Source: Longicatena caecimuris
Lineage (GTDB): Bacteria > Bacillota_I > Bacilli_A > Erysipelotrichales > Erysipelotrichaceae
Length of the DNA stretch: 64,000 nt
Assembly (NCBI RefSeq): GCF_004341945.1
Contig: NZ_SMBP01000019.1
Span: 1-64,000, forward strand
Direction: 5' to 3'
Part shown: piece after piece, positions 24,975 through 33,984 of the stretch
Layout: each line of letters begins with the position of its first letter
Numbering within the stretch: the stretch's first letter is position 1
The notes under the pieces: generated by a model
Seen by the model: only the letters and a program-made list of their open reading frames with translations
The model's database searches: none
What the model was told of the DNA's origin: nothing
Program-made: the position numbers and the translations under genes

Positions 24975-26177
24975 TTAGTCCTCCTTTGATTGAAAAACGA
25001 CTTCCTCACTGGAAGCCGTCTGCTGTTCTATGATTTTTTCGTGTTTGTCTGTGAGTTTTGCGTCCTGTACCAGACGGTCAATGATGTTCGTGCCGTTGAT
25101 ACGGTCAATCTTCTTTGCCATTTTCAAGGTAGGGGCGACCTGCCTTGCTATCCAGTTCAGCGTCCGTTCCAGCGTGTACGGTTCTGGTTTGGTCGTTAAT
25201 TTCAAACGCCCACGATCAGAACCGATAAACCACGCCCAGCGGTCATTGACCTGCCAATCACTGCGCTTTTTCCCGTCCTCCTTGTCCACGAAGCGCATAT
25301 AGCGGTTGATAATGTCAAATGCTGTCCGCTCTGCGTCATAGTAGGTCAGCAGGTCACGCACGGCATAATAGGCACGGTCATTTTTCAGTCTGATTTCAAA
25401 GCGGTTCTTCACAGGTGTTTCTTCTAGCGGAGTACCCAGCTTTGCATACTGTTCCTGTGCCTTTTCGTAAATGCAGAAGTAAACTTCTGATTTTAGAGAA
25501 CCGATATATAACGTATGTCCCATACCTGCCTTGTCCTGTTCGTGGCTCTTAATCAGTTGCCCTGAAGCATAGGACTTGAAACTGCGGAACACGGAGATAC
25601 ATTCCTCACAGTCGCATTTCTCTGTAAGCTCTGGAATGTCAAGTATTCCTGCCTTGTCATTGATTGCTAGGTCTAACCGCTTCATTACACCGCCGTCAAC
25701 CAGTGCGTCCATGAGGAAGTCATACCAGCTTCTTTCCTGTGCCAGCAGGTAGCTTTCCATTTGCCGACAGCCTTTGCCTTTCAGTTCCAGCAACACGCCT
25801 TTTTCCTCGTCCGCAGAAGTAAGCACGAATATATCCCCGATATAGTAATGCTCCGTATAGCTGTAAAAGCCGAAGTCCTCATGTAGCATGAAGTCCATGT
25901 TGAGCTTTAATATATCTCGTATTACGTGCTGTACGTCCATTGTAGGGAAGCGTATTCTTACATAGTCGAACAACATTTCCAGCGAATTGTCTGGATTGCA
26001 TTTTTCCAGTGCTACGGTAAGCTGTCCCTTGATTTCCTCTGTCAGCTTGATTTTCCCGTTTTCTATACGGCTTACATGTTCACGGCTCATGCCAGCTACC
26101 AGCGCAAGCCTGTTTTGTGATACTCCATAGACAGAACGCTTATCTTTAAACTCTGTTATCCAGTCTGTTTCATTCAG
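24975..26177 (-). CDS. Relaxase, MobT/Rep_trans type (Orf20), CTG start
   Basis: This is the initiator-type relaxase of Tn916-like elements, which nicks oriT and also starts rolling-circle replication of the excised form. The frame is open upstream of the first ATG (26090) and encodes the first half of a helix-turn-helix (YGVSQNRLALVAGMSREHVSRIENG), so the real start must be earlier. The only sensible one is CTG at 26177, 8 nt after GGAGG, giving 400 residues, the length of Tn916 Orf20. The catalytic domain (about 100-330) includes MKRLDLAIND and NRFEIRLKN. The C-terminus is charged. Confidence 0.9.
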   Translation of the reverse strand: MNETDWITEFKDKRSVYGVSQNRLALVAGMSREHVSRIENGKIKLTEEIKGQLTVALEKCNPDNSLEMLFDYVRIRFPTMDVQHVIRDILKLNMDFMLHEDFGFYSYTEHYYIGDIFVLTSADEEKGVLLELKGKGCRQMESYLLAQERSWYDFLMDALVDGGVMKRLDLAINDKAGILDIPELTEKCDCEECISVFRSFKSYASGQLIKSHEQDKAGMGHTLYIGSLKSEVYFCIYEKAQEQYAKLGTPLEETPVKNRFEIRLKNDRAYYAVRDLLTYYDAERTAFDIINRYMRFVDKEDGKKRSDWQVNDRWAWFIGSDRGRLKLTTKPEPYTLERTLNWIARQVAPTLKMAKKIDRINGTNIIDRLVQDAKLTDKHEKIIEQQTASSEEVVFQSKED

Positions 26178-26190
26178 TTGTCATTCCTCC

Positions 26191-26411
26191 AATCTGGTAA
26201 TGTGACATTTGACTGCTGTTGTCACACCCGTTAGAAAACAGCGGAAACCCTTGTACCTTGCGGAGATTTCCGTATTTCTTGATACTGTTTTCTGGTATTT
26301 TGTGCCCCTCTGTTAGATACCGAGGGGCTTAATCGTTTGGCAGGGCAAGCCCTGCCAAACAGGAACGGCACTTTACGGTCTTGTTGACCGCAAAGCACCG
26401 TTCCTATTGGT
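26191..26411. other. oriT region with nested palindromes
   Basis: This gene-free interval between orf20 and orf21 is where Tn916 oriT lies. GCCCCTC (26304-26310) and GAGGGGC (26322-26328) flank GTATCTAACA (minus strand), matching the Tn916 nic region with its GTATCTAACAG motif. Next to it are an 11-bp perfect inverted repeat TTTGGCAGGGC/GCCCTGCCAAA (26336-26359) and a 45-bp nested palindrome (26361-26405) with arms AGGAACGG/CCGTTCCT, CTTT/AAAG and CGGTC/GACCG. GTGACA/TGTCAC also occurs near 26202-26226. Confidence 0.8.
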
Positions 26412-26810
26412 CTATCTGTTCATGCCGATATAAAGCACTATAAAATCAATATCTGATTTAAGACAGGCTTTCAGCGTATCTTCTGGAATTTCACTTCCAC
26501 GAATATCTTCTTTGAGAAAGTCCTTTCCCACAAGCTCAAAAGCATAGTCAATACGGCTGTTACAGATAGAATGTCGGCTATCCAAGCGTATACAGAAACG
26601 ACACGGCAAGTTACGCACCTTATAAATAATTTCATCTGTGATTTTATCTATCCTTGCTTCAAAGCGATTTTTTGGATTGATACTAAATGGTTTATATCTG
26701 TCTGCTGTCAATACGTCACAGTCTGAAAGAAATTGTTCATAATTCAAACAGATATATTTCATCCTTTTTCCCGTTGGTGTGTGAAACACTTCTATTTCTT
26801 TATATTTCAT
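26412..26810 (-). CDS. Unrecognised 132-residue protein between tcpA and oriT
   Basis: The protein starts MKYKEIEVFHTPTGKRMKYICL, with mixed alpha/beta composition and scattered cysteines (CRFC near 71-74). No family is recognised and Tn916 has no gene here. It starts 4 nt after orf21, so it is translated with the coupling protein and its product appears just when the relaxosome forms. An accessory role in oriT processing or in DNA modification with the Mom-like gene is possible, but only from position. Confidence 0.7.
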   Translation of the reverse strand: MKYKEIEVFHTPTGKRMKYICLNYEQFLSDCDVLTADRYKPFSINPKNRFEARIDKITDEIIYKVRNLPCRFCIRLDSRHSICNSRIDYAFELVGKDFLKEDIRGSEIPEDTLKACLKSDIDFIVLYIGMNR

Positions 26811-26814
26811 GTAT

Positions 26815-28209
26815 TTAGTCCTCCATTGGTTGTTCTTCTGGTACAGCTTTTCTTACATTAGCAAGCGTACCAATAGTTTGTAAAAAATCATGTTCTTTTG
26901 GTACAAGTGGGGTGTAAAACTCTGATATGACGCTTGTACCCACATCACAATAACCACGCCCTTTGATACGCTTTTGAAAGAACTTCTTTTGCGTATCGCT
27001 TCCAAACATCATGCCGTAGCCAAGCTCACTCATGCGCCCTAATGCCACACGGAAGTTGAAGTTATCTCTGATACCGTCACTGAAATACTTTGCGTCTGGA
27101 CGCTGACAGGCAAGGATAAGGAAGTAGCCAGCCTGTCTGCCTAACATGACGATTTTCTTTAGCTGGCTTAATATGGCTACGCTTTCCTTTGTGGTTAAAC
27201 ACTCCATGAACGCCACGTATTCGTCAAAGATAAGGAAGTGCGGAGCAAGCCCCAGATAGGCGTAGTTCTGTCCTGTTTTGTAGTTTGGCATGAGCTTCAT
27301 TGCTTCACTTCTTGCCACCATGCCGTCATAAAAGCCATTGACGCAATCAATCATATCTTCCTTTTTGTAGTAGACCTTATCCATGACCGTTCCCAAGTCC
27401 GCAAGGTCGGCGTTCTTTGGGTCGAGGATATAGAGGACGGTATTTGTCCGCAACAGGGCTTCAATGATAGTTAAGATAAAGTAGGTCTTACCGCCACCAG
27501 TTCCACCACAGATAAGGGCATGGGGGAGAGCGTCATATTCCCAGACAAGGTTTTTCATCAAGCGCAAGCCCCCGTTTTCTGCCTGTACTTCCTCTATGGA
27601 AATGCGATTTGCTATCATGTCATAGAGCAGGGTATATTCCACGTAGCCGTCATACAACAGCTTGTCGGTCAACTCGCAATACAGACCGCTTTCCAGCTTA
27701 TCTTCCAACTGCAAGAGCTGGTCTTGATACTTCCCCAGCGTGATTTCACACTGGATATGAAGCAAGCCTTTTTCCATGCGGTAATACATTCGGGGAAAGT
27801 AGCTGATTTTCTCCTTTGACTTACCAGATTGCAGGTCAGTGAAGAAGCTGTTTCCCTGTATCGTCACTGCTTCATACCAGCCGTTTTCCAAGACCATACG
27901 TGCCAGCTTTTGGCGGTGTATAAGCTGTTTATAACGGTCAAAGCAGAAGCGGTAATACAGAAAAGCGACCAGTATACAAATACCAGTCGCTATAATAATT
28001 GTTATGAAGTTGTAAGGGGAGAGCGACAACGCCAGCCCGTCATTTCTGATTAAGCTAAACGTGTCCCAATCGGTACGCATAATCTGTCCCAAGTTCAAAA
28101 GCAGTATGACCGCCACGAACAGAAACAGGAGCGAACCGCCACAGAAGCGGTACACAAGGGACTTATCGCTGGCTCTGATACGCTTCCCCTTATATTTCAG
28201 AATAGACAT
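26815..28209 (-). CDS. tcpA: FtsK/SpoIIIE-type coupling ATPase (Orf21, TcpA)
   Basis: The 464-residue protein has two N-terminal membrane helices (about 22-42 and 67-88), then an FtsK/HerA ATPase with Walker A CGGTGGGKT (about 232-240) and Walker B FLIFDEYVAFM. It couples the relaxase-DNA complex to the membrane channel and pumps DNA. It matches Tn916 Orf21. Its start overlaps the Mom-like gene by 13 nt. Confidence 0.94.
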   Translation of the reverse strand: MSILKYKGKRIRASDKSLVYRFCGGSLLFLFVAVILLLNLGQIMRTDWDTFSLIRNDGLALSLSPYNFITIIIATGICILVAFLYYRFCFDRYKQLIHRQKLARMVLENGWYEAVTIQGNSFFTDLQSGKSKEKISYFPRMYYRMEKGLLHIQCEITLGKYQDQLLQLEDKLESGLYCELTDKLLYDGYVEYTLLYDMIANRISIEEVQAENGGLRLMKNLVWEYDALPHALICGGTGGGKTYFILTIIEALLRTNTVLYILDPKNADLADLGTVMDKVYYKKEDMIDCVNGFYDGMVARSEAMKLMPNYKTGQNYAYLGLAPHFLIFDEYVAFMECLTTKESVAILSQLKKIVMLGRQAGYFLILACQRPDAKYFSDGIRDNFNFRVALGRMSELGYGMMFGSDTQKKFFQKRIKGRGYCDVGTSVISEFYTPLVPKEHDFLQTIGTLANVRKAVPEEQPMED

Positions 28210-29009
28210 AAGACCTCCTGTTGGTTGTTATAGTGCTGGGTATTGTACTGACAGACATTTTTATTGAAATGTGGCTGTAATATTTTTTCGTATCTCCTGT
28301 TTGCAATACGCCTTTCAAAATACAGGCTGTTATTCTTAGGATAGCTATGTTGAGTATAAGTTGGATATTTTTTCAAAATATGCCTTGCTTCCTGTGTCAA
28401 AGGGTAGATATAACGAAACATAAGACCGTTGATTTTTTCTATCTTCTTGTGTTCGCAAAATTCGTGTGTCAGCCAGTGGCGTTTTTCCACTCCGTCATAA
28501 ACTGCATTTTCTTCCAGCAAAATCCTTGCACTTCTAGGGTGTATCTTTTCCAACGTCTGGCTGTCACGATATACACTTGTCTTAAAACTTCCGCAATAAT
28601 AAAAATTGGAAGCCTGATAGACATAACCGCATTTTCCCTCGATACCGTCTGCCAATGTGTATAAGAAAAGGCAGTCTGTATACTTTTGCAACCATTTGAT
28701 TAGGTACGAAAGTGTAAGACTGCCGAAATACTGTGTATGGTTCATTTCTGGAAGAAAACACATTTTGCCGATTTCCAGATAATCTGCCGTAACAAGATTA
28801 TGTGACGGAAACAACTTGTGTAACGTCTGCAAGGGCTGTGTACCCCATCCTAATTCCACCACACCCAATAATTTCTCATGCTGGTATATCCCTAAGAAGT
28901 AACGGCATAACCGAGGTACCACTTTTGAATAGTGATACCTGCGGATAAATGCGACTGCCTGTTCTTTCGGGAGTTCCTTGATTGATAAAGACATATCCTT
29001 GTGGGTCAT
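28197..29009 (-). CDS. Mom-family DNA adenine modification protein (likely)
   Basis: The 270-residue protein has the look of the Mom family: an RYHYS motif (24-28), a beta-rich GNAT-like core (LGVVELGWGTQP), YLEIGKMC (78-84) and the block ADGIEGKCGYVYQASNFYYCG (120-140) with KIHPRS after it. Phage Mu Mom converts adenine in DNA to its N6-carbamoylmethyl form, which blocks many restriction enzymes. The C-terminal 90 residues are Lys/Tyr/His-rich and unmatched. It sits between orf22 and orf21, transcribed with the transfer genes, so the element could be protected before it leaves. Assignment rests on motif recall, without a search. Confidence 0.68.
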   Translation of the reverse strand: MTHKDMSLSIKELPKEQAVAFIRRYHYSKVVPRLCRYFLGIYQHEKLLGVVELGWGTQPLQTLHKLFPSHNLVTADYLEIGKMCFLPEMNHTQYFGSLTLSYLIKWLQKYTDCLFLYTLADGIEGKCGYVYQASNFYYCGSFKTSVYRDSQTLEKIHPRSARILLEENAVYDGVEKRHWLTHEFCEHKKIEKINGLMFRYIYPLTQEARHILKKYPTYTQHSYPKNNSLYFERRIANRRYEKILQPHFNKNVCQYNTQHYNNQQEVLCLF

Positions 29010-29014
29010 AGTGT

Positions 29015-29404
29015 CTATTTCCCATTAGGCATATCTTTTTTTGCTTGCTGGTTCTGTGAGCTTATAGGCTGTCCCTGTCTGTTCTTTAACACAATGTCGT
29101 CTGCCTTAATAAACCAGTCCACGTCTGCCCCTTGAAAGGTGGCGTTTGCTACCGTATCCGCAACAGGGTTGATAAGCTCCACCTCTGCGTTGTAGTCAAA
29201 TTCCTTTAACGGAACAGTGGCAGGAATGGACACCTGTATCATGCGTCCCTGTCCACGGCATTTAAGGTCATAAGTGCGTTCTTTGATTTCATCTGAAACC
29301 GTTCCGTCCTCATTCTGGATATGCACCTCACGTCTTAATGCCGAAAACTTCAACTGCCCGAATGTCTTTTCTTTTTCAATCACGATACCGTTTGCTAATC
29401 TCAT
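29015..29404 (-). CDS. YdcP/DUF961 protein (Orf22)
   Basis: The 129-residue protein starts MRLANGIVIEKEKTFGQLKFSA and contains ELINPVADTVANATFQGADVDW, features of the YdcP (DUF961) family of Tn916 and ICEBs1. These small proteins help replication and relaxosome function of the ICE; the exact role is not settled. It pairs with the paralogous Orf23 upstream. Confidence 0.9.
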   Translation of the reverse strand: MRLANGIVIEKEKTFGQLKFSALRREVHIQNEDGTVSDEIKERTYDLKCRGQGRMIQVSIPATVPLKEFDYNAEVELINPVADTVANATFQGADVDWFIKADDIVLKNRQGQPISSQNQQAKKDMPNGK

Positions 29405-29419
29405 ATGCTTTCGTCCTCC

Positions 29420-29743
29420 TTATTTATTCTCTGCTGGTAACATATCATCTGCCAGCAGGATATAGTTTGTAAACCCTCTCGTGCCGATTTTGTAGCCCTC
29501 TGCGGTAATGCGTGGGTTAATCAGCTTCACTTTCTGTTCTGGCTGGAAATGCTTTTCCCCAGCTTCAGCAGGAAGCACCACGATAATATCGTCTGCCCTC
29601 TGCACATCACTGTAAAGGTTGTAGCTTCGGGACACTGCCGTCATGCGTCCGTTGATCCTGCGCTGTACAACCTCGCTTTCTCCTGCATATTCCAGATTGC
29701 CGAATGTCTTTTCCATGTTCGGCACTACAAATTTAAGTTCCAT
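29420..29743 (-). CDS. YdcP/DUF961 protein (Orf23)
   Basis: The 107-residue protein (MELKFVVPNMEKTFGNLEYAG, LINPRITAEGYKIGTRGFTNY) is the second DUF961 member, paralogous to orf22, as at the start of the Tn916 transfer operon. It is the first gene of the long leftward conjugation unit, with AACGAGGT upstream as a modest SD. Confidence 0.9.
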   Translation of the reverse strand: MELKFVVPNMEKTFGNLEYAGESEVVQRRINGRMTAVSRSYNLYSDVQRADDIIVVLPAEAGEKHFQPEQKVKLINPRITAEGYKIGTRGFTNYILLADDMLPAENK

Positions 29744-29952
29744 ATGTTTTACCTCGTTTCTTTCTTTTGATAGTTATTGTTTATATGGGGAGCTACACTC
29801 CCCATGCCCCTAGTGGACTGTTTTTTTCTATCAATCAAAAAGACGATTGACAGAAAAGAAACAGTTTGAAGTTGTGTTCTGCGGTAGGCGTTCTATTGCG
29901 GAGGGGAACGGGACTGCTCCTGTATATATTTTCTTGCCATAGTGATACCGCC

Positions 29953-32900
29953 CTATGACTTCTTAGTTTTGCGTTTCTTCAAGAAGTATGTTCCAGCTAA
30001 TGCAATGCCAGAAGCACCCAACAGAACAAGCAGACCGATAATATTTGTTGTATCGCCTGTCTTTGGACTGTCCGTCTTTTGCACTGGTGTATCTGGCTTA
30101 TCTGGTGTGGACGGCTTTTCTGGTTCTTCTGGAGCAGGTGTTTCTGGTTTCTCTTTGACCGTTACCGTCTGCCCTTTGTCGTTAATGTCCTTATGTTCTG
30201 TAACCTTTTTCGGTTCATCTGGATTGCTTAAATCATACAATTCTTCAAAGGTTACAAGGTCTTTTCCTCCAAGCTCGGAAGCGTCAAAGGTAAAGGCAAT
30301 CTGGACTTCCATTGTTTCACTGTCTGCGACAAATGAATAGTCATTTTCCACACGCTTGCCGTCAATAACAAGCTCTGCATTTTCTTCCTTAATCATCTGC
30401 CAGCCCTTTAGCTGATACTTTGTACCAATTTCCAGACCGTCCAGCTTAGCCGTATCAATGATAGTTACTTCCTTTCCAGCTTCCACGACTTTTTCGCCGT
30501 CCTTGCTGGTAGCAGTGGTGTGGATATTGATGATACGTTCAGTAATCAATACCGTTTGTCCGTCATCCTCAATGTCCTTGTGTTCTGCTACCTTGACAGG
30601 CTCTTTCGGATTGGACAGGTCGTACAATTCCTCAAAAGTTACAAGGTTCTTTCCACCAAGTTCAGAAGCATTGAACGTATATTCAATCTCAATTTTCATT
30701 TCCTCACTGTCAGCAGTAAAGGTATATTCACTTTCCACACGGTTGCCGTCAATGACAAGCTCTGCGTTTTCTTCCTTTAACATCTGCCAACCCTTTAACT
30801 GATACTTAGTACCTTTTACAAGCCCGTCCAGCTTGACGGTATCAACAATAGTGACCTCTTTTCCTGCAAGGATAGATTTTTCCCCGTCCTTGCTGGTAGC
30901 TGTGGTATGGATAGAGATTTCTTTTTCGTATTCATCTGTCAAAGTACCTAAATCAATGACGGTTCTATCTCTTGACACTACAATGTCAAAAGCAGGAATG
31001 AGCTTGAAGCCTTTGTTGCTGGCACAGCGTAATTCCTCAATCTCGTAAGTATCGTAAAGCAATGCACCCTTGCTGTCGTCTGGCTCTGATGAACCAAACC
31101 ACACGCCGTCCTCGCTGGTCTTTCCTGCATTGGTATTGTGCTTGTGGGAAGCCCAATCCGAAGCAGTGGAGAACTGCCCGTTTTTGTCTGTCACGACAAT
31201 GTGGCTTTCGCCTGTGGTCTTGCTGGTAATCTTGAAAGGCACATCTGCTAATCTCTTATGAGTGCCAGCACCAATCTTCACACCCTCAATGTCGCCACGC
31301 TTAATCTGGTTATAGATAGAGCTTTCTTCGCTTGTAAGGTCAACGATTTTCCCATTCTCTTTGATTTCAAATTCACGGGAAACCGCACCTGTTCTTAGAT
31401 AGCCCTCTGGGGCTTTGCTTTCGTCAATACGGTATCTTCCATATGGGAGCGTATCAGAAGCAGTGGAAGCGATACCGTCAATGCCTGTGTGGATTGTCTT
31501 TACCACTTCGTCTTTACCGAACAGTTTACCGCCCACCAAGACAGCATTTTCATTTAAGGAAGTAATACTAAACGCTGTATCTTTTAGTGTCGCACCGCCT
31601 TGTGGCTTTGTATCTTTGGTTTCAAGGTCACGCTTTTGTATCTTCACACCGCCACGGATAACTTGATTGTAGGCAGAGTTTTCCTTGTCTGTAAGGTCAA
31701 TGATTTTCCCGTTCTCTGTGATTGTAAATTCATGGGAAACCGCACCTGTTGTCAAGTAGCCCTCTGGGGCTTTGGTTTCGTCAATGCGGTATGTTCCATA
31801 TGGAAGCGTGTCAGAAGCAGTGGAAGCGATACCGTCAACACCTGTATGGATTGTCTTTACCACTTCGTCTTTGCCGTATAATTTCCCGTCAACCAAGACA
31901 GCATTTTCATTTAAGGAAGTAATACTAAACGCTGTATCTTTTAGTGTCGCACCGCCTTGTGGTTTCGTGTCCTTTGTTTCAAGGTCACGCTTCTGAATTT
32001 TCACACCGCCACGGATAATCTGGTTGAAAATGGCGGTTTCCTCGCCTGTAAGGTCAACGATTTTCCCATTCTCTGTGATTTCAAATTCACGGGAAAGCAC
32101 GCCTGTTGCCAGATAGCCCTGTGGCGACTTGCTTTCGTCAATGCGGTACTTTCCATAAGGGAGCGTGTCGGAAGCAGTGAAAGCGATACCGTCAATGCCT
32201 GTATTGATCGTCTTTACCACATCATTCTTTTTGTAGAATGAACCCTCAACCAGAACAGGGCTTTCATTCAAGGAAGTTATGATAAACTCTGTATTTTCCA
32301 GTATCGCATTACCTTGTGGGGTTGCGTCCTTTGTTTCAAGGTCACGTTTCTGTACTTTGACACCGCCACGGATAACCTTGTCAGATACGGAGTGCTGGTT
32401 GCTTCCAGATAATACGGCAAGGTCGCCGTCCTCTGTAATTTGTGTTACATACATGCCCTTAATCTGTTCCGTGCTTCCATTGGCTTGCATATATGCACCC
32501 TCTAACAAGTAACCTGTTGGGGCTTTGGTTTCTTCAACGGTTATCGTTCCTAAAGGCAGACAGTTGATACCGTTCTGTGAATAGAAACTGTCCCCAGCTA
32601 CTTTGTACTTGTCAGCTAAACGGGTAACGTAGTGTACTGTGCCGTCACTATCTTTTTCAGCAAGCGTCTGTGTTGTCCACGTTCTTGTGGCTTCTGCTGG
32701 AAGATTGCCCTTGTTGTAGTAACCGTCATAATACTTCCATGTAAATTCTGCACCTGCAAGGGAAGCGTTCCCTTGTGGGTTGTCTTGTCCTGTTTCCAAG
32801 TCAATCTTGAAAAGTTCCAGCAAGGTTTCTGTGACTTTTGGCGTGTCGCTCACTTTCAAAGTGGCAGTCTTGCCAGCTTCCACGGTCAGCGGATAAACAT

Positions 32901-33726
32901 TCTTGTCTAACTTGAAGCCAGCAGGAGCTTGTTGTTCCTTGATATATACTGTGCCAGCTTTGACTTCTACGGCTTCGGTATTCCCGTTACTATCTGTCGT
33001 AAGGGTGGTAATGACATTCTGGCAATTCTTATCAGAATAGACACCGTAGACCGCCCCAGCAAGGGAATACACATCACTGCCGTTTGTAATGCTGGCATTG
33101 GAGGAAACTTTCTGTAACTTTGCGTTTCCTACATTCAGCTTCGCCCAGAACTGCCCGATATCCTGCCCCTTGCCAGTGTAGATATAACCGCCACATTCAT
33201 AGCGTCCTTTGTTGGCTTTCACAAAAGCCTTTGCACCAGCGTAGACTTCATCTTGTATGGCTTTTGAGATTTCATCATAGGAAGCACGGACGTTATCACA
33301 CTGCCAGCCCAGATGAACGCTTAACCTCTGCCATACAACGCATTGTTCCAAAAGATAAAGCTGTTTGTGGTTCAGTCCTGTATGTCTTGCCCCGTACTGC
33401 TTGACATATTCAAGGGATAAAGCAACGTCCGCTATCTGGTCGGCACTCATGCGTGAACTTGCGTCTGAACGTGTCTTATAGCCAGACTGAAAGTCCGTGT
33501 TGATGTCAACACAGTATGCTGTTTCGCCCTCTACGGTCATAATGCCCTCATGGAATGTAGAACCGATACTGCCGTCATTCATAACCTTTTCTACATATCC
33601 TGCCTTTTCCTCTGCGTCTGTCCAGTATTGCTTTTCTGACGCATGGACTGTCGAAGCTGGCAGGGTAGTAAACACGGTTGCAAGGGTAAGCATACCTGTA
33701 AGCAATCGCTTTAATTTCTTTTTCAT
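29953..33726 (-). CDS. Thioester/VaFE-repeat LPXTG-type surface protein
   Basis: From MKKKLKRLLTGM (33726, behind AAAGGAGC) the protein has 1257 residues and a signal peptide ending near ASTVHAS. An N-terminal thioester (TQXA-like) domain has a Cys in AYCVDIN and a Gln in LLEQCVVW. Then come Cna-B/prealbumin-type modules, including three nearly identical 119-residue repeats (RGGVKIQKRDLETKD...). After them, two VaFE-type repeats (IHTTATSKDGEK... LVTFEELYDL), a proline-rich stalk and SPKTGD-hydrophobic-KKRKTKK for sortase anchoring. Such proteins form covalent bonds with host or neighbouring-cell surfaces. It sits where Tn916 has orf24. Confidence 0.9.
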   Translation of the reverse strand: MKKKLKRLLTGMLTLATVFTTLPASTVHASEKQYWTDAEEKAGYVEKVMNDGSIGSTFHEGIMTVEGETAYCVDINTDFQSGYKTRSDASSRMSADQIADVALSLEYVKQYGARHTGLNHKQLYLLEQCVVWQRLSVHLGWQCDNVRASYDEISKAIQDEVYAGAKAFVKANKGRYECGGYIYTGKGQDIGQFWAKLNVGNAKLQKVSSNASITNGSDVYSLAGAVYGVYSDKNCQNVITTLTTDSNGNTEAVEVKAGTVYIKEQQAPAGFKLDKNVYPLTVEAGKTATLKVSDTPKVTETLLELFKIDLETGQDNPQGNASLAGAEFTWKYYDGYYNKGNLPAEATRTWTTQTLAEKDSDGTVHYVTRLADKYKVAGDSFYSQNGINCLPLGTITVEETKAPTGYLLEGAYMQANGSTEQIKGMYVTQITEDGDLAVLSGSNQHSVSDKVIRGGVKVQKRDLETKDATPQGNAILENTEFIITSLNESPVLVEGSFYKKNDVVKTINTGIDGIAFTASDTLPYGKYRIDESKSPQGYLATGVLSREFEITENGKIVDLTGEETAIFNQIIRGGVKIQKRDLETKDTKPQGGATLKDTAFSITSLNENAVLVDGKLYGKDEVVKTIHTGVDGIASTASDTLPYGTYRIDETKAPEGYLTTGAVSHEFTITENGKIIDLTDKENSAYNQVIRGGVKIQKRDLETKDTKPQGGATLKDTAFSITSLNENAVLVGGKLFGKDEVVKTIHTGIDGIASTASDTLPYGRYRIDESKAPEGYLRTGAVSREFEIKENGKIVDLTSEESSIYNQIKRGDIEGVKIGAGTHKRLADVPFKITSKTTGESHIVVTDKNGQFSTASDWASHKHNTNAGKTSEDGVWFGSSEPDDSKGALLYDTYEIEELRCASNKGFKLIPAFDIVVSRDRTVIDLGTLTDEYEKEISIHTTATSKDGEKSILAGKEVTIVDTVKLDGLVKGTKYQLKGWQMLKEENAELVIDGNRVESEYTFTADSEEMKIEIEYTFNASELGGKNLVTFEELYDLSNPKEPVKVAEHKDIEDDGQTVLITERIINIHTTATSKDGEKVVEAGKEVTIIDTAKLDGLEIGTKYQLKGWQMIKEENAELVIDGKRVENDYSFVADSETMEVQIAFTFDASELGGKDLVTFEELYDLSNPDEPKKVTEHKDINDKGQTVTVKEKPETPAPEEPEKPSTPDKPDTPVQKTDSPKTGDTTNIIGLLVLLGASGIALAGTYFLKKRKTKKS
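31264..32380 (-). repeat. Three 357-bp direct repeats in the adhesin gene
   Basis: The phrase TTCAAGGTCACG recurs at 31621, 31978 and 32335, exactly 357 bp (119 codons) apart, and the intervening DNA is near-identical over long stretches. Such identity suggests recent duplication or ongoing recombination that changes stalk length. Confidence 0.85.
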
Positions 33727-33919
33727 GTTCTTAATGCTCCTTTCGTTTTGGGTAATAAAATAGCCGTCCATTTCTGAACGGCTGGAAATAGAAAAGGAAC
33801 GCTTCATTGTGGGCGTTCCGTAGTCTAAATGCTTTATTCAATTTTGATGTTTCAATACTGATGTGCTGTACCATATCTTTGCAAAACTAAGAATATCAGC
33901 GTATCAAGGCTCATTCGTC

Positions 33920-33947
33920 AGTAGTAAATAAGTAGTAAAATGAGTAG
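33920..33947. repeat. Integrase arm-type repeats, right end
   Basis: AGTAGTAAATAAGTAGTAAA contains two tandem copies of the DR2-like AGTAGTAAA motif, with a third partial GAGTAGTT. They mirror the left-end sites and define the right att arm of the ICE. Confidence 0.7.
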
Positions 33948-33984
33948 TTCTAATCCTTAGATATTGCGATAGATACAGTGTTTT

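Noticed and set aside
33808-33984. Possible additional gene at the right ICE end
   Set aside because: Only stops, arm repeats and AT-rich DNA are seen; orf24 is not present.
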